From Burkholderiaceae bacterium (GTDB lineage: Bacteria; Pseudomonadota; Gammaproteobacteria; Burkholderiales; Burkholderiaceae): 38,067 nt of DNA. Of the stretch, positions 25,389 through 37,028 are shown one piece after another. How positions within the stretch are numbered: position 1 is the stretch's first letter; each line of letters starts with the position of its first letter. The stretch spans positions 99,748 to 137,814 of the forward strand of contig JAGTRK010000005.1 of assembly GCA_018261955.1 (NCBI GenBank), in the 5' to 3' direction. Position numbers and translations under genes: made by a program. Below the pieces are notes generated by a model. The model searched no databases and was not told where the DNA came from. It saw nothing but the letters and a program-made list of their open reading frames with translations.

Positions 25389-26438
25389 TTAAACCACAAT
25401 CGTTGCATGTTCACCTGCAGGCAAAGCACGCACTGTACCGAGCACTGATACGGTCTCGCCTTGCGCGGTGAGGATTTCACGTGCTTTGTCCGCATCATTG
25501 GCAGAGACAATCACCACCATGCCAATGCCGCAGTTAAATACGCGGTGCATTTCATCGTCAGAGATGTTGCCGGCAGATTGCAACCATTGGAACAGCGGTG
25601 GGCGTGTCCATGATTTTGAGTCAATCACTGCTTGTAGACCATCGGGCAAGACGCGTGGGATGTTTTCCGTCAGACCGCCGCCCGTGATGTGCGCCATACC
25701 TTTGATGTTCACTTGTGCCAATGTCGCTAAAATCGGTTTGACATACAAGCGTGTCGGTGCGCTGATGGCTTTTTGCAAGCTCACGCCACCCATGTCCATA
25801 TTTAAATCGGCTTTAGAGACCTCCAATACTTTACGTACGAGTGAAAATCCGTTTGAATGCACGCCGTTTGAGCCCAAGCCCAAAATCACATCGCCCGCAA
25901 CAATGGTCGAGCCGTTGATGATTTTGTCTTTTTCCACCGCGCCAACCGCAAAGCCCGCGAGGTCGTATTCGCCATCGGGGTACATGGTCGGCATTTCGGC
26001 GGTCTCGCCACCGATGAGCGCGCAGCCTGATTCTTCGCAGCCAGCGGCGATGCCTTTGATGACGTTGGTCGCGGTGTCGATGTCGAGTTTGCCACAGGCA
26101 AAGTAGTCGAGGAAAAATAAAGGTTCCGCTCCTTGAACTAAAATGTCGTTCACGCTCATGGCGACCAAGTCAATGCCAACCGTGTCGTGAAAGCCCCATT
26201 CAAAGGCGAGTTTGAGTTTCGTACCCACGCCGTCGGTGCCCGATACCAGTACAGGATTTTGGTATTTTTTGGAGATTTCAAACAATGCGCCGAATCCACC
26301 CAAGCCGTTGAGCACGCCTTCGCGCATGGTGCGTTTGGCAAATGGTTTGATGCGTTCAACCAGCGCGTCGCCTGCATCGATGTCCACGCCAGCGTCTTTA
26401 TACGATAAACCTGCGGTTTGTGAGGAGTTATTTGCCAT
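25389..26438 (-). CDS. purM: Phosphoribosylformylglycinamidine cyclo-ligase PurM (AIR synthetase)
   Basis: Purine biosynthesis enzyme converting FGAM and ATP to aminoimidazole ribonucleotide. The 349 residues match E. coli (345). Signatures: [19 protein letters not shown] at the N-terminus, [15 protein letters not shown], the [20 protein letters not shown] segment, [31 protein letters not shown] and the [15 protein letters not shown] loop. It is divergent from the AI-2E permease gene, with 69 bases between starts. This purM/permease/hda order is typical for Burkholderiaceae. The ribosome site is weak (AGGAC). Confidence 0.97.
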   Translation of the reverse strand: MANNSSQTAGLSYKDAGVDIDAGDALVERIKPFAKRTMREGVLNGLGGFGALFEISKKYQNPVLVSGTDGVGTKLKLAFEWGFHDTVGIDLVAMSVNDILVQGAEPLFFLDYFACGKLDIDTATNVIKGIAAGCEESGCALIGGETAEMPTMYPDGEYDLAGFAVGAVEKDKIINGSTIVAGDVILGLGSNGVHSNGFSLVRKVLEVSKADLNMDMGGVSLQKAISAPTRLYVKPILATLAQVNIKGMAHITGGGLTENIPRVLPDGLQAVIDSKSWTRPPLFQWLQSAGNISDDEMHRVFNCGIGMVVIVSANDADKAREILTAQGETVSVLGTVRALPAGEHATIVV

Positions 26439-26507
26439 AATTCGCGAGAAGTCCTATAAAATGTCGGTTTGATGAATGTGTTTTGAATTGAGTGAGGAAA
26501 ACAAGGC

Positions 26508-27599
26508 ATGAACCTAAACGATAATAAAGCATGGAAGCAGTTGGTCATGGCGGTTTTCGTGGTGACCGCCATTGTAGCGTTTTTCTGGTTTCTTTGGTCA
26601 ATAAAGGGCGTGCTTCTACCAATATTTTTCGCGTGTTTTTTGGCGTATTTGCTCAATCCGATTGTGGTGAAGCTCGAAAAATGGCATGTGCAACGCTTTA
26701 TCGGTGCGCTGATTGCGGTGTTTGTGAGTGTTTTGGTGTTGATTTTGATGACACTGATTCCGTGGCCGATTATCAGCTCGCAGTTGCAAATTTTGCATCA
26801 AAAGTTGCCCGAAATGCTCAATTGGGTGCATCAGTTTATTGCCAATACACCTGCGCTGCGTGCGCTGTTTCCTGAAACCCCTGACATTGGCTGGGTCAAT
26901 CAGTTGCAAACCCTGATTTCTGAGAATGTAAATATTGGTACCTTGGGGCAAAAGGTGCTCGAATACCTGCGTCAAGGTGGTTCGGTGGTGCTCAGTTTGA
27001 TATCCTGGGTGCTGATGTTGCCGATATTGACGTACTTTATTTTGTCCAATTGGCCGAACACGGTGAAACATTGGCGCAGTTTACTGCCCAAACGTTGGCG
27101 TTTACACACATGGCATGTGATGCGCGAAATCGACGGTGCTTTGAGTCAATACATGCGTGGCCTGGTGTTGCTCATGTTGTGTTTGGCGGTGTATTACGCC
27201 GTGGCCTTGCGTTTGACGGGTTTACAAGTCGGCATTTCAGTCGGGATTTTGACGGGTTTGTTTGTGATTATCCCGTATTTGGGTTTTGGCATTGGTTTGC
27301 TTTTGGCGGTTTTGGCGGGGTTTTTACAGTTTGGTTTGACCGCACCGTTTTTTGCGGTGTTGGCGGTTTATGCGGTCGGGCAGTTGCTTGAGAGTTATGT
27401 GCTCACACCACGTTTGGTGGGTGAGCGCATTGGTTTATCGCCCGTGGCGGTGATTGTTGCTTTATTGGTTTTTGGTACTTTATTTGGTTTTGTTGGTATG
27501 CTATTCGCTTTGCCTGCAAGTGCGGCGTTGGTCGTGGTCTCGCGCTTTGTCAAACAAGCGTATTTTGACAGCGCGTTTTATCAGAAAGAAGCAAAATAA
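26508..27599 (+). CDS. AI-2E transporter family (PerM-like) permease
   Basis: A 363-residue membrane protein of the AI-2E transporter/PerM family (DUF20). About seven or eight hydrophobic helices are present: two near the N-terminus (residues 14-50), one at about 62-85, a central soluble segment (about 95-145), and the C-terminal block with GILTGLFVIIPYLGFGIG, the conserved family signature, then EsyVLTPRLVGERIGLSPV. Substrates are known for very few members, so quorum-signal transport should not be assumed. An AAGG precedes the ATG. Only 5 bases separate it from hda, so the two are co-transcribed. Confidence 0.9.
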   Translation: MNLNDNKAWKQLVMAVFVVTAIVAFFWFLWSIKGVLLPIFFACFLAYLLNPIVVKLEKWHVQRFIGALIAVFVSVLVLILMTLIPWPIISSQLQILHQKLPEMLNWVHQFIANTPALRALFPETPDIGWVNQLQTLISENVNIGTLGQKVLEYLRQGGSVVLSLISWVLMLPILTYFILSNWPNTVKHWRSLLPKRWRLHTWHVMREIDGALSQYMRGLVLLMLCLAVYYAVALRLTGLQVGISVGILTGLFVIIPYLGFGIGLLLAVLAGFLQFGLTAPFFAVLAVYAVGQLLESYVLTPRLVGERIGLSPVAVIVALLVFGTLFGFVGMLFALPASAALVVVSRFVKQAYFDSAFYQKEAK

Positions 27600-27604
27600 T
27601 TCTT

Positions 27605-28294
27605 ATGAGGTATCCACAGTTTGCTCTGGAATTGAGTTTATCCGATGAGCCCCGCTTGGAAAATTTAATCGTCGGCAAAAATGGCGAGGTCTTGGCGCAT
27701 CTGTATGATTTGGTCGCGGGTACTTTCGAGCCAATGTGTTTGTACCTTTGGGGCGCGGGTGGTGCGGGCAAAACCCATATTTTGCGCAGTTTAGCCGTCT
27801 CGGATCAGTCGCGTTATTTAACCGCACAGGATTTTAATGTGCCCGTGACAGTGGATGACACGCGTTGGTTTTTGGTTGATGATGCGGACGAATTTGATTC
27901 TGTTCAGCAGGCGAATTTATTTCATTTGTTCAATGCGGTGCGCAGTTTGCCCGCTGATGACCATCGCCATGTGATTGTCACCGCCAGTTGTACGCCCGCG
28001 CGTTTGCCTGAGGGCTATTTGCCCGATTTGCGCACGCGCTTGAGTTGGGATTTGGTCTATCAATTGCATGTGTTGAGCGACGCAGAAAAAGCGCAGGTGC
28101 TGACCGAGCAGGCGGAGCAACGCGGTTTGACGCTCGGCAACGGGGTAATTGACTATATGCTGCGCTACTCGTCGCGTGATTTGTCTAAGTTGCACGAGTT
28201 TTTGGTGCATTTGGATGGCTATAGTTTACAAAAAAAGCAAGCGGTGACCATACCGCTTTTGAAAGAATGGCTGAATCACTCAGCCGAAGTTTAA
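27605..28294 (+). CDS. hda: DnaA-related AAA+ protein Hda
   Basis: Hda with the sliding clamp stimulates ATP hydrolysis by DnaA and so limits re-initiation of replication. The 229-residue protein has an N-terminal clamp-binding-like segment (QFALEL, residues 5-10), a Walker A motif (GAGGAGKTH), a Walker B motif (WFLVDDADEFD), and DLRTRLSWDLVY for sensor/arginine finger positions. It lacks the DNA-binding domain of DnaA. It sits 5 bases downstream of the permease gene, a long-conserved arrangement in betaproteobacteria. Confidence 0.93.
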   Translation: MRYPQFALELSLSDEPRLENLIVGKNGEVLAHLYDLVAGTFEPMCLYLWGAGGAGKTHILRSLAVSDQSRYLTAQDFNVPVTVDDTRWFLVDDADEFDSVQQANLFHLFNAVRSLPADDHRHVIVTASCTPARLPEGYLPDLRTRLSWDLVYQLHVLSDAEKAQVLTEQAEQRGLTLGNGVIDYMLRYSSRDLSKLHEFLVHLDGYSLQKKQAVTIPLLKEWLNHSAEV

Positions 28295-28304
28295 AAGAGA
28301 ATGT

Positions 28305-28979
28305 ATGACCATTTTAGCCATATTTGATTTGGATAAAACCTTGATTGCCAACGACTCAGATTACAACTGGGGCGTTTTTTTGGGTCGCCACGGTTATGTG
28401 GATGCGGCGCACTACCAAGCACAAAACGAGTATTTTTACGAGCAATATACCAGGGGCACTTTGGATATTTTTGCGTATTCGGAATTTGTGTTTAAAGTTT
28501 TGGCGGACACGCCGATAGCGACGCTATTGCAGTGGCGCGAACAGTTTATGCAAGAGATGATTTTGCCCTTGATTCAACCACAGGCAATGGCTTTGGTGCA
28601 GAAGCACATGGATATTGGTCATCAGTGTGTGCTCGTGAGCGCGACCAACACGTTTGTGATTGAGCCAATTGCACGGCATTTTGGCTTTGAGCACATCATT
28701 GGCACAACACCCGAGCAAATTAATGGTCAATTTACGGGTAAAGTGGCGGGAACGCCAAGTTTCCAAGCGGGTAAAATCGCGCGCTTGGAGCAGTGGTTAG
28801 CGACACAAAATTTATCATGGGACACAGTCAAAGGCAGTTTCTTTTACTCGGATTCCATCAATGATTTGCCTTTGTTGGAGCATGCCACATTCCCGATTGT
28901 GTGCAATCCCGATGCACGTTTGCGCGAGATTGCACGGGCGCGACACTGGCCAATTTTAGAATTATTTGCAACGCACTAA
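28305..28979 (+). CDS. HAD superfamily (subclass IB) phosphatase
   Basis: A 224-residue HAD-IB hydrolase. Catalytic motifs are visible: motif I FDLDKTL (residues 7-13) with nucleophile Asp8, motif II SATNTF, and motif IV YSDSINDLPLL. It resembles phosphoserine phosphatase but is the variant found upstream of pcnB in Burkholderiales; its substrate is not known to me. It follows hda by 10 bases. Confidence 0.9.
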   Translation: MTILAIFDLDKTLIANDSDYNWGVFLGRHGYVDAAHYQAQNEYFYEQYTRGTLDIFAYSEFVFKVLADTPIATLLQWREQFMQEMILPLIQPQAMALVQKHMDIGHQCVLVSATNTFVIEPIARHFGFEHIIGTTPEQINGQFTGKVAGTPSFQAGKIARLEQWLATQNLSWDTVKGSFFYSDSINDLPLLEHATFPIVCNPDARLREIARARHWPILELFATH

Positions 28980-28991
28980 TGTGAACGAACA

Positions 28992-30491
28992 ATGATTAAA
29001 AAATTTATTAAAAACCTTTTTTCGACCAGTAAAGTGGATGCGCCCATCGTGGCCGCAGGCTCGCGCGAGGCCAAGAAAAAACAAATCGCCCGCGCGAAAA
29101 AACCCATCGTACACAAAGCGCACTCGTATCCTGCGAAGCAACACGGCATCAACCCGAAACACATTCCAGAATCAGCGCGTATGGTCGCACAAACTTTAAC
29201 TGATGCGGGTTTTGAGGCCTATGTGGTCGGCGGTGCGGTGCGTGATTTGATGCTCGGACACATTCCCAAAGACTTTGATGTGGCGACCAATGCGCGTCCC
29301 GAGCAAGTGCTTAAATTGTTTCGCCGTGCGCGCATCATTGGGCGACGTTTTCGGATTGTTCACGTGATGCACAAGCGTGATTTGATTGAGGTCACGACAT
29401 TTCGAGGTGACAACGCCGATGACGTGGACACCGATGAGCATGGTCGCGTGCTGCGCGACAATGTCTATGGTGGGATTGAATCGGATGCCAAACGGCGCGA
29501 CATGACGATTAACGCGCTGTACTATGATGTCAAACGTCAAGTGGTGCTTGACTATCACGGTGGCGTGCCCGACTTGCGCGATCACATGCTGCGCATTATC
29601 GGTGATCCCGCAATCCGTTTTCGTGAAGACCCTGTGCGCATGTTGCGCGTCTTGCGTTTCATTGCCAAATTGGATTTTGAGGTTGAGGCACATACCTTGG
29701 ATGCCATGAATGAATGCAAGGATTTATTGCGCAACATTCCTTCGGCGCGTTTGTTTGACGAAACGCTGAAATTTTTCACCACTGGTCATGCAGGGGCGAG
29801 CATGGATGTGCTGCAAGACTATGATTTTACTGAGTTTCTCATGCCTGTTTTGCACGAAGTCATGGGCACAGACCGAGGTGCGGACTGGGTGTATGCGGTT
29901 TTAGAGCAGACCGATGAGCGCGTGTCTGAGGATAAATCGCTCTCACCTGGGTTTTTGTTCGCGTCCTTGATGTGGATTAAGGTCGAAGAGCGTTGGGCGT
30001 TTTATCAACAACAGCATCCATGTTGGGCGTTTTATCAACAACAGCATCCATCCATCGTTGCATTGGATATGGCGATGAATGAAGTGGTGCGCACCGACGA
30101 TGGCGAAGTGGTTTTGACCAAGCGTTTCACTGCCGACATGCGTGATATTTGGAGTTTGCAACCGCGCTTAGAAAAACGTTTACCGCGCCAAGTACCGAAA
30201 TTATTGGAGCATCCGCGTTTTCGTGCAGGTTATGACTTCTTCCTACTGCGGGCGCAAATGGGTCATTTGGGTGAAGCGGGCTTGGATGTGGCGAACTGGT
30301 GGGGCATGATGTATGCCGCGAATGGCGCGCAACGCGCGCAAATGTTGGAAGAATTGCGCAATATGCCCAAAGCAGACAATGCAGCAGGTGAGGGCGCGCC
30401 GAAAAAACGCCGCCGCCGTAAACCAAAATCTAAAAGCAATGCCAAAAATGAAGCCAACACGGTGGTTGATTCAAACATGGAGAATACCTAA
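28992..30491 (+). CDS. pcnB: Poly(A) polymerase I PcnB with an internal tandem duplication
   Basis: PcnB adds 3' poly(A) tails that promote RNA decay. The 499-residue protein shows VVGGAVRDLMLGHIPKDFD with the catalytic Asp residues of the class II nucleotidyltransferase fold, then RRFRIVHV, the RNA- and ATP-binding DPVRMLRVLRF segment, and a very basic C-terminal tail (KKRRRRKPKSKSN). CCA-adding enzyme is excluded by the long N-terminal and C-terminal extensions. A perfect 30-base tandem repeat at 29992-30051 duplicates ten residues (WAFYQQQHPC then WAFYQQQHPS) in the C-terminal helical domain. The stop overlaps the folK start. Confidence 0.95.
   Translation: MIKKFIKNLFSTSKVDAPIVAAGSREAKKKQIARAKKPIVHKAHSYPAKQHGINPKHIPESARMVAQTLTDAGFEAYVVGGAVRDLMLGHIPKDFDVATNARPEQVLKLFRRARIIGRRFRIVHVMHKRDLIEVTTFRGDNADDVDTDEHGRVLRDNVYGGIESDAKRRDMTINALYYDVKRQVVLDYHGGVPDLRDHMLRIIGDPAIRFREDPVRMLRVLRFIAKLDFEVEAHTLDAMNECKDLLRNIPSARLFDETLKFFTTGHAGASMDVLQDYDFTEFLMPVLHEVMGTDRGADWVYAVLEQTDERVSEDKSLSPGFLFASLMWIKVEERWAFYQQQHPCWAFYQQQHPSIVALDMAMNEVVRTDDGEVVLTKRFTADMRDIWSLQPRLEKRLPRQVPKLLEHPRFRAGYDFFLLRAQMGHLGEAGLDVANWWGMMYAANGAQRAQMLEELRNMPKADNAAGEGAPKKRRRRKPKSKSNAKNEANTVVDSNMENT
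29992..30051 (+). repeat. Perfect 30-bp tandem duplication inside pcnB
   Basis: Two identical 30-base units, 29992-30021 and 30022-30051, stand head to tail. Because 30 is a multiple of 3, the frame is kept. The lack of any difference between copies indicates a recent event or an actively slipping site. Confidence 0.95.
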
Positions 30492-31000
30492 TGACGCAAG
30501 TCACAGCGTATATTGGGTTGGGCGCAAACATGGGTGATGCACGCAGCACAGTGCTTTGTGCCATTGACGCATTGGCAAAAATTCCACACACCCAGTTGCA
30601 AGCGCAGTCTCGTTTGTATGCCAGCGCACCGATGGGTGAAAACGCCACTGGGGAACATTATGTCAACGCGGTGGTGCAACTGCGCACCCGCTTGCCAGCG
30701 CATGATTTATTGAACGAATTGCATCGGATTGAGCGTGCATTCGGACGTGAGCGCAGTGTCCGCAATGCACCGCGCACATTGGACTTGGATATTTTATTGT
30801 ACGGCGATGTGTGCATTGAGGATGAGGCGTTGAGCATTCCGCACCCGCGCATGGTTGAACGCGCTTTTGTTTTGCGTCCATTATTTGACATTGCGCCCGA
30901 ACTCTCGTGGCATAATGCGCACGGCCAAAAAATCAACTTGGCATCACAACTCAAACACGTTGCGCAACAAGAGATTCAATTATTAGGAACCACAGCATGA
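30491..31000 (+). CDS. folK: 2-amino-4-hydroxy-6-hydroxymethyldihydropteridine pyrophosphokinase FolK
   Basis: Folate pathway kinase that transfers pyrophosphate from ATP to 6-hydroxymethyl-dihydropterin. The 169 residues match the family: YIGLGANMGDA at the N-terminus, RLYASAPMGE, RERSVRNAPRTLDLDILLYGD with the two magnesium-binding aspartates, and HPRMVERAFVLRPLFDIAP. The start overlaps the pcnB stop (TAATG) and the stop overlaps the panB start (ATGA), so it is tightly coupled to both. Confidence 0.96.
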   Translation: MTQVTAYIGLGANMGDARSTVLCAIDALAKIPHTQLQAQSRLYASAPMGENATGEHYVNAVVQLRTRLPAHDLLNELHRIERAFGRERSVRNAPRTLDLDILLYGDVCIEDEALSIPHPRMVERAFVLRPLFDIAPELSWHNAHGQKINLASQLKHVAQQEIQLLGTTA

Positions 31001-31863
31001 GCGAACCCACCCCCTATGGCAGTGCGCCGAGCACAGAAACCAAACCCGTGAAACCAATTTCCCTAACCACTTTGTTTGAGATGAAAACGCGTGGTGAAAA
31101 AATCGCCATGCTTACGTGCTACGACGCTTCATTTTCGGCATTATTGGATACCCAGCACGTGGATTGCATCCTCGTGGGTGACTCGCTGGGCAATGTGATT
31201 CAGGGGCAGCGCACCACGATTCCTGTGCAAATGGCAGATATGGTCTATCACACCAAAGCGGTTTTGCGCGGTTTGTACACCCGCCCGACCTCACGCGCGT
31301 GGGTGGTGGCGGATATGCCGTTTGGCTCGTATGGCACGACCGAAGATGCACTGCACCATGCGGTCAAACTCATGCAGGCAGGCGCGCATATGGTCAAAGT
31401 CGAAGGCGGCGCGTGGCTTGCCGATACGGTACGCACTTTGGTGAACAACGGCATTCCTGTTTGTGCACACATGGGTTTAACGCCGCAGTCGGTCTATCAA
31501 TTGGGTGGTTTTAAAGTGCAAGCAAAAACCGAAGCCGCCGCCGAGCAATTGCTCAAAGAAGCCTTAATTTTGCAAGAAGCGGGCGCAAGCATGTTGGTAC
31601 TCGAAGCCGTACCGATGCACGTGGGTAAACACGTCACTGAGTCGGTGCGTATGGTGACCATTGGCATTGGTGCAGGCAAAGACACTGATGGTCAAGTGCT
31701 GGTGCTGTACGATATGCTGGATGTATTCCCCGGGAAAAAAGCCAAGTTTGTGAAAAACTTTATGGTGGGCAAAAACAGCATCGCCGAGGCGGTGGCCGAG
31801 TATGTTACGCAGGTCAAATCAGGCGAGTTTCCTCAACCTGAACACGGCTTTACAGGTGCTTAG
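30997..31863 (+). CDS. panB: 3-methyl-2-oxobutanoate hydroxymethyltransferase PanB
   Basis: First committed enzyme of pantothenate (vitamin B5, CoA) synthesis, making ketopantoate from 2-oxoisovalerate and methylenetetrahydrofolate. It is 288 residues, with about 25 extra at the N-terminus relative to E. coli (264). Motifs: MLTCYDASFSALLD, ILVGDSLGNVIQGQ with the magnesium Asp, DMPFGSY, VKVEGGAWLADTV and IPVCAHMGLTPQS. Start overlaps folK. Confidence 0.96.
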   Translation: MSEPTPYGSAPSTETKPVKPISLTTLFEMKTRGEKIAMLTCYDASFSALLDTQHVDCILVGDSLGNVIQGQRTTIPVQMADMVYHTKAVLRGLYTRPTSRAWVVADMPFGSYGTTEDALHHAVKLMQAGAHMVKVEGGAWLADTVRTLVNNGIPVCAHMGLTPQSVYQLGGFKVQAKTEAAAEQLLKEALILQEAGASMLVLEAVPMHVGKHVTESVRMVTIGIGAGKDTDGQVLVLYDMLDVFPGKKAKFVKNFMVGKNSIAEAVAEYVTQVKSGEFPQPEHGFTGA

Positions 31864-31897
31864 GCGATGAGGGTCAGGGTCACGCATGACCCATTGA

Positions 31898-32785
<888 letters not shown>

Positions 32786-32810
32786 GATAACCCTACAAAT
32801 GGAGAACCCT

Positions 32811-33170
32811 ATGATTCAACGCATTGACAGCAATGCCCGCATGAGCCAAGCCGTGGTGTACAACGGCATGGTGTACCTCGCAGGGCAGGTGGATGAAACC
32901 GCTAAACTCGGTGATGGTCGCTCCATCGAAGCGCAAACTGCTGTGGTATTGAGCCAAATTGACGGTTTGCTCGCCAAAGCAGGCACGGATAAAAGTAAAT
33001 TGCTCAGCGCAACCATTTACCTGACCGACATCAGCACCTTTGCACAGATGAACGCCGCATGGCAAGCGTGGGTTTCGCCTGAGGGCTTACCGACACGCGC
33101 GACAGTGGGTGTGAGCGCACTGGCTGCACCTGAATATGGTGTGGAAATCGTGGTCACAGCGGCTGTGTAA
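32811..33170 (+). CDS. RidA/YjgF family protein
   Basis: A 119-residue RidA-family protein. Canonical RidA hydrolyses reactive enamine/imine intermediates to prevent damage to PLP enzymes. The fold signature is present: VVYNGMVYLAGQVDE, SIEAQTAVVLSQIDGLLAKAG, LSATIYLTDISTFAQMN and LPTRATVGVSALAAPEYGVEI. The conserved Arg of the catalytic subgroup is kept in TRATV. It may belong to a subfamily other than archetypal RidA, so no symbol is assigned. The ATG at 32811 follows a GGAGA with good spacing. Confidence 0.9.
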   Translation: MIQRIDSNARMSQAVVYNGMVYLAGQVDETAKLGDGRSIEAQTAVVLSQIDGLLAKAGTDKSKLLSATIYLTDISTFAQMNAAWQAWVSPEGLPTRATVGVSALAAPEYGVEIVVTAAV

Positions 33171-33185
33171 ATTTGGGCAAATGAT

Positions 33186-33869
33186 ATGGTCAACGCACAG
33201 GATGTGAATATAGAAGCCAGTTGGAAAACGGCTTTGGCGCATGAGTTTGCGCAACCGTATTTTGCGCAGATTAAGGCAGGTTTGCTCGCAGAAAAAAACG
33301 CAGGCAAAACCATCTATCCGCGCGGCAGTTTGATATTCAACGCATTCAATACCACACCACTGCCTGAGGTCAAAGTTGTGATCCTCGGGCAAGACCCTTA
33401 CCATCAGCCCAATCAAGCGATGGGGCTGTCGTTTTCAGTGCCACATGGTGTCGCCATCCCGCCGTCTTTGCGCAATGTGTACAAGGAACTGGCACGTACC
33501 ATAGATGGCTTTATCATCCCCAACCACGGTGATTTGTCAAAATGGGCGGAGCAGGGCGTATTTTTACTCAACGCAGTATTGACCGTAACCCAAGGACAGG
33601 CGGCGAGCCACGCAGGACTGGGTTGGCAAAACTTCACCGATGCCGTCATTCGCACGATTTCTGAACACAACGAAGGCGTGGTCTTTATGCTCTGGGGCAA
33701 TTTTGCCAAGAAAAAAGCCGAGTTGATTGATGCCCGTCGTCACCACATATTGACTGCGGTGCATCCCTCACCATTGGCAGGTGGTGGGTTTTCAGGGTGC
33801 AATCATTTTGCTTTGGCCAATGAACTACTGGTCAAGCAAGGAAAGCAACCGATTGATTGGCAGGTTTAA
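33186..33869 (+). CDS. ung: Uracil-DNA glycosylase (family 1)
   Basis: Removes uracil from DNA at the start of base excision repair. The 227-residue protein contains GQDPYH (catalytic Asp), [20 protein letters not shown] with the uracil-binding Asn, [10 protein letters not shown], and [16 protein letters not shown] with the catalytic His. Length matches E. coli (229). It follows the RidA-like gene by 15 bases and is probably co-transcribed. Confidence 0.97.
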   Translation: MVNAQDVNIEASWKTALAHEFAQPYFAQIKAGLLAEKNAGKTIYPRGSLIFNAFNTTPLPEVKVVILGQDPYHQPNQAMGLSFSVPHGVAIPPSLRNVYKELARTIDGFIIPNHGDLSKWAEQGVFLLNAVLTVTQGQAASHAGLGWQNFTDAVIRTISEHNEGVVFMLWGNFAKKKAELIDARRHHILTAVHPSPLAGGGFSGCNHFALANELLVKQGKQPIDWQV

Positions 33870-33994
33870 TCGCCCAACAATGCTTGAAATCTCATCCAAT
33901 TCATCGCGTGTTGCGCACGTCAAACGAGCCATTGTTTCTAAAAATTCCAAGTAAAATCCCGCGCATTGATATGGCGGTCATCTCAAAGGACAGG

Positions 33995-34000
33995 TATAAT
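33995..34000 (+). promoter_or_regulatory. Candidate pyrG -10 box
   Basis: A perfect TATAAT stands 26 bases before the pyrG ATG, in the 156-base gap after ung. It would leave a very short 5' leader carrying the GAGGTG ribosome site. The matching -35 is weak. Confidence 0.5.
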
Positions 34001-34025
34001 TGCGCTTTCCAATGAGGTGATTTAA

Positions 34026-35677
<1,652 letters not shown>

Positions 35678-35678
<1 letters not shown>

Positions 35679-35797
35679 TGGAATTGCTCCAAACCGCGCC
35701 GACCGTGTTGATTGTGGTTTTGCTCGTGACCATGGTGGTGACATTGGTGGGGTTTGGGCATTTGCTTTGGATGTGGAAAAAATCAGGAAAGAAATAA
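35678..35797 (+). CDS. Small single-helix membrane protein between pyrG and kdsA
   Basis: A 39-residue open reading frame, too short for standard gene calling, beginning [19 protein letters not shown]. Residues 9-31 form one strongly hydrophobic helix, followed by WMWKKSGKK, a positively charged cytoplasmic-type end. Its ATG overlaps the pyrG stop (TAATG) and its TAA is one base before the kdsA ATG, so it fills the gap exactly; AGGA at 35663-35666 may serve as ribosome site, and the kdsA ribosome site (AGGAAAG) lies in its last codons. Base use at codon positions fits coding. It is not recognised as a known family. Confidence 0.6.
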
Positions 35798-35798
35798 T

Positions 35799-36668
35799 AT
35801 GAAACTCTGTGGCTTTGAAATTGGTTTGAATCAACCCTTGTTTTTAATCGCTGGCACGTGTTCGATTGAAGGTTTGCAAATGTCGATTGACACCGCTGGC
35901 ACGCTCAAAGCCATGTGCGATGAATTGTTTATTCCATTGATTTACAAAGGTTCATTTGATAAAGCCAATCGCTCCTCGGGCAATACGAAACGCGGTGTGG
36001 GCATGGACGAGGGCTTAAAATTTTTGGACGAAGTGCGCCGTCAAATCGGCGTGCCGATTTTGACCGATGTCCACGAAGCCGAACAGGTTAAAACCGTTGC
36101 CAGCGTGGTTGATGTCTTGCAAACCCCTGCATTCTTGTGCCGTCAAACCGACTTTATCCGCGCAGTGGCGCAGTCGGGCAAACCTGTCAACATCAAAAAA
36201 GGGCAGTTTCTCGCGCCGTCTGACATGAAAAACGTGATTGAGAAAGCTCGCAGTGCGGCAGCAGAACTGGGCTTGGAAACTGATAACTTCATGGCGTGCG
36301 AGCGTGGTGCGAGTTTTGGTTACGGTAATTTGGTCTCTGATATGCGCGGTTTGGCGATTATGCGCCATGGTGCTCAGAAAAATGACACACCCGTGGTGTT
36401 TGATGCCACGCATTCGGTGCAACTTCCTGGTGGGCAGGGCACGACCAGTGGTGGTCAACGCGAGTTTGTGCCTGTATTGTCACGCGCGGCGGTCGCCAGT
36501 GGGATTGCGGGTATTTTCATGGAAACCCATCCCAATCCAGCCCAAGCATGGTCAGATGGTCCCAATGCTGTGCCACTGGCTCGCATGAAAGAATTGCTCA
36601 GCACGCTCAAAGCGATTGATAATGTGGTCAAAGCCCATGGTGGCATGTTTTTAGAAGAAAATTTCTGA
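35799..36668 (+). CDS. kdsA: 3-deoxy-8-phosphooctulonate (KDO-8-P) synthase KdsA
   Basis: Condenses PEP with arabinose 5-phosphate to make KDO-8-P for lipopolysaccharide core synthesis, showing a Gram-negative outer membrane. The 289 residues compare with 284 in E. coli. Motifs: [42 protein letters not shown], and GFG-type end region [20 protein letters not shown]. The track start at an upstream TTG/ATG-like codon was trimmed to 35799, which begins MKLCGFEIG and has AGGAAAG upstream. Confidence 0.97.
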   Translation: MKLCGFEIGLNQPLFLIAGTCSIEGLQMSIDTAGTLKAMCDELFIPLIYKGSFDKANRSSGNTKRGVGMDEGLKFLDEVRRQIGVPILTDVHEAEQVKTVASVVDVLQTPAFLCRQTDFIRAVAQSGKPVNIKKGQFLAPSDMKNVIEKARSAAAELGLETDNFMACERGASFGYGNLVSDMRGLAIMRHGAQKNDTPVVFDATHSVQLPGGQGTTSGGQREFVPVLSRAAVASGIAGIFMETHPNPAQAWSDGPNAVPLARMKELLSTLKAIDNVVKAHGGMFLEENF

Positions 36669-36675
36669 GGTTTTT

Positions 36676-36966
36676 ATGAATAAACCAGCGTATGTTATTT
36701 TTAATGTCAATGTCACCAACCCTGAGCAATACGATGCCTATCGCGTGCTCTCTGGTCAGGCAATGCAGGAATACAATGCCGAGGTATTGGTGCGCGGTGG
36801 TGAAATGACTGTGCTCGAAGGACAGATGTACTCGCGAACGGTGGTTTTAAAGTTTGAGAGTGTGGCTCAAGCGCGTGCTTTTTATGATTCAGAAACGTAT
36901 CGCAAGGCACGCGAGTTGCGCAAAGATGCGGCGATTGCAAATATTGCAATTGTTGAGGGAGTTTGA
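36676..36966 (+). CDS. DUF1330 family protein
   Basis: A 96-residue protein of the DUF1330 family (dimeric alpha-beta barrel-like fold, function unknown). The match is the PAYVIFNVNVTNPEQYDAYR start, VLVRGGEMTVLEG, and VLKFESVAQARAFYDSETYR. It begins 7 bases after kdsA with a GAGG ribosome site. A DUF1330 gene following kdsA is common in Burkholderiales, normally with eno next, which is not the case here. Confidence 0.9.
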   Translation: MNKPAYVIFNVNVTNPEQYDAYRVLSGQAMQEYNAEVLVRGGEMTVLEGQMYSRTVVLKFESVAQARAFYDSETYRKARELRKDAAIANIAIVEGV

Positions 36967-37028
36967 TTTTTTACCATAGCGATATATATAAAGTATTTGC
37001 CCAAATAAATTAAATCATGAGGAGAGTG

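Noticed and set aside
25468..26106. A 212-codon open frame on the + strand inside purM
   Set aside because: It is the antisense shadow of an unmistakable purM gene and shows no domain or ribosome site.
31877..31892. GGGTCA-CGCA-TGACCC hairpin between panB and panC
   Set aside because: Six-base stem with no T run after it; too weak to call a terminator, and panC appears to be read through from panB.
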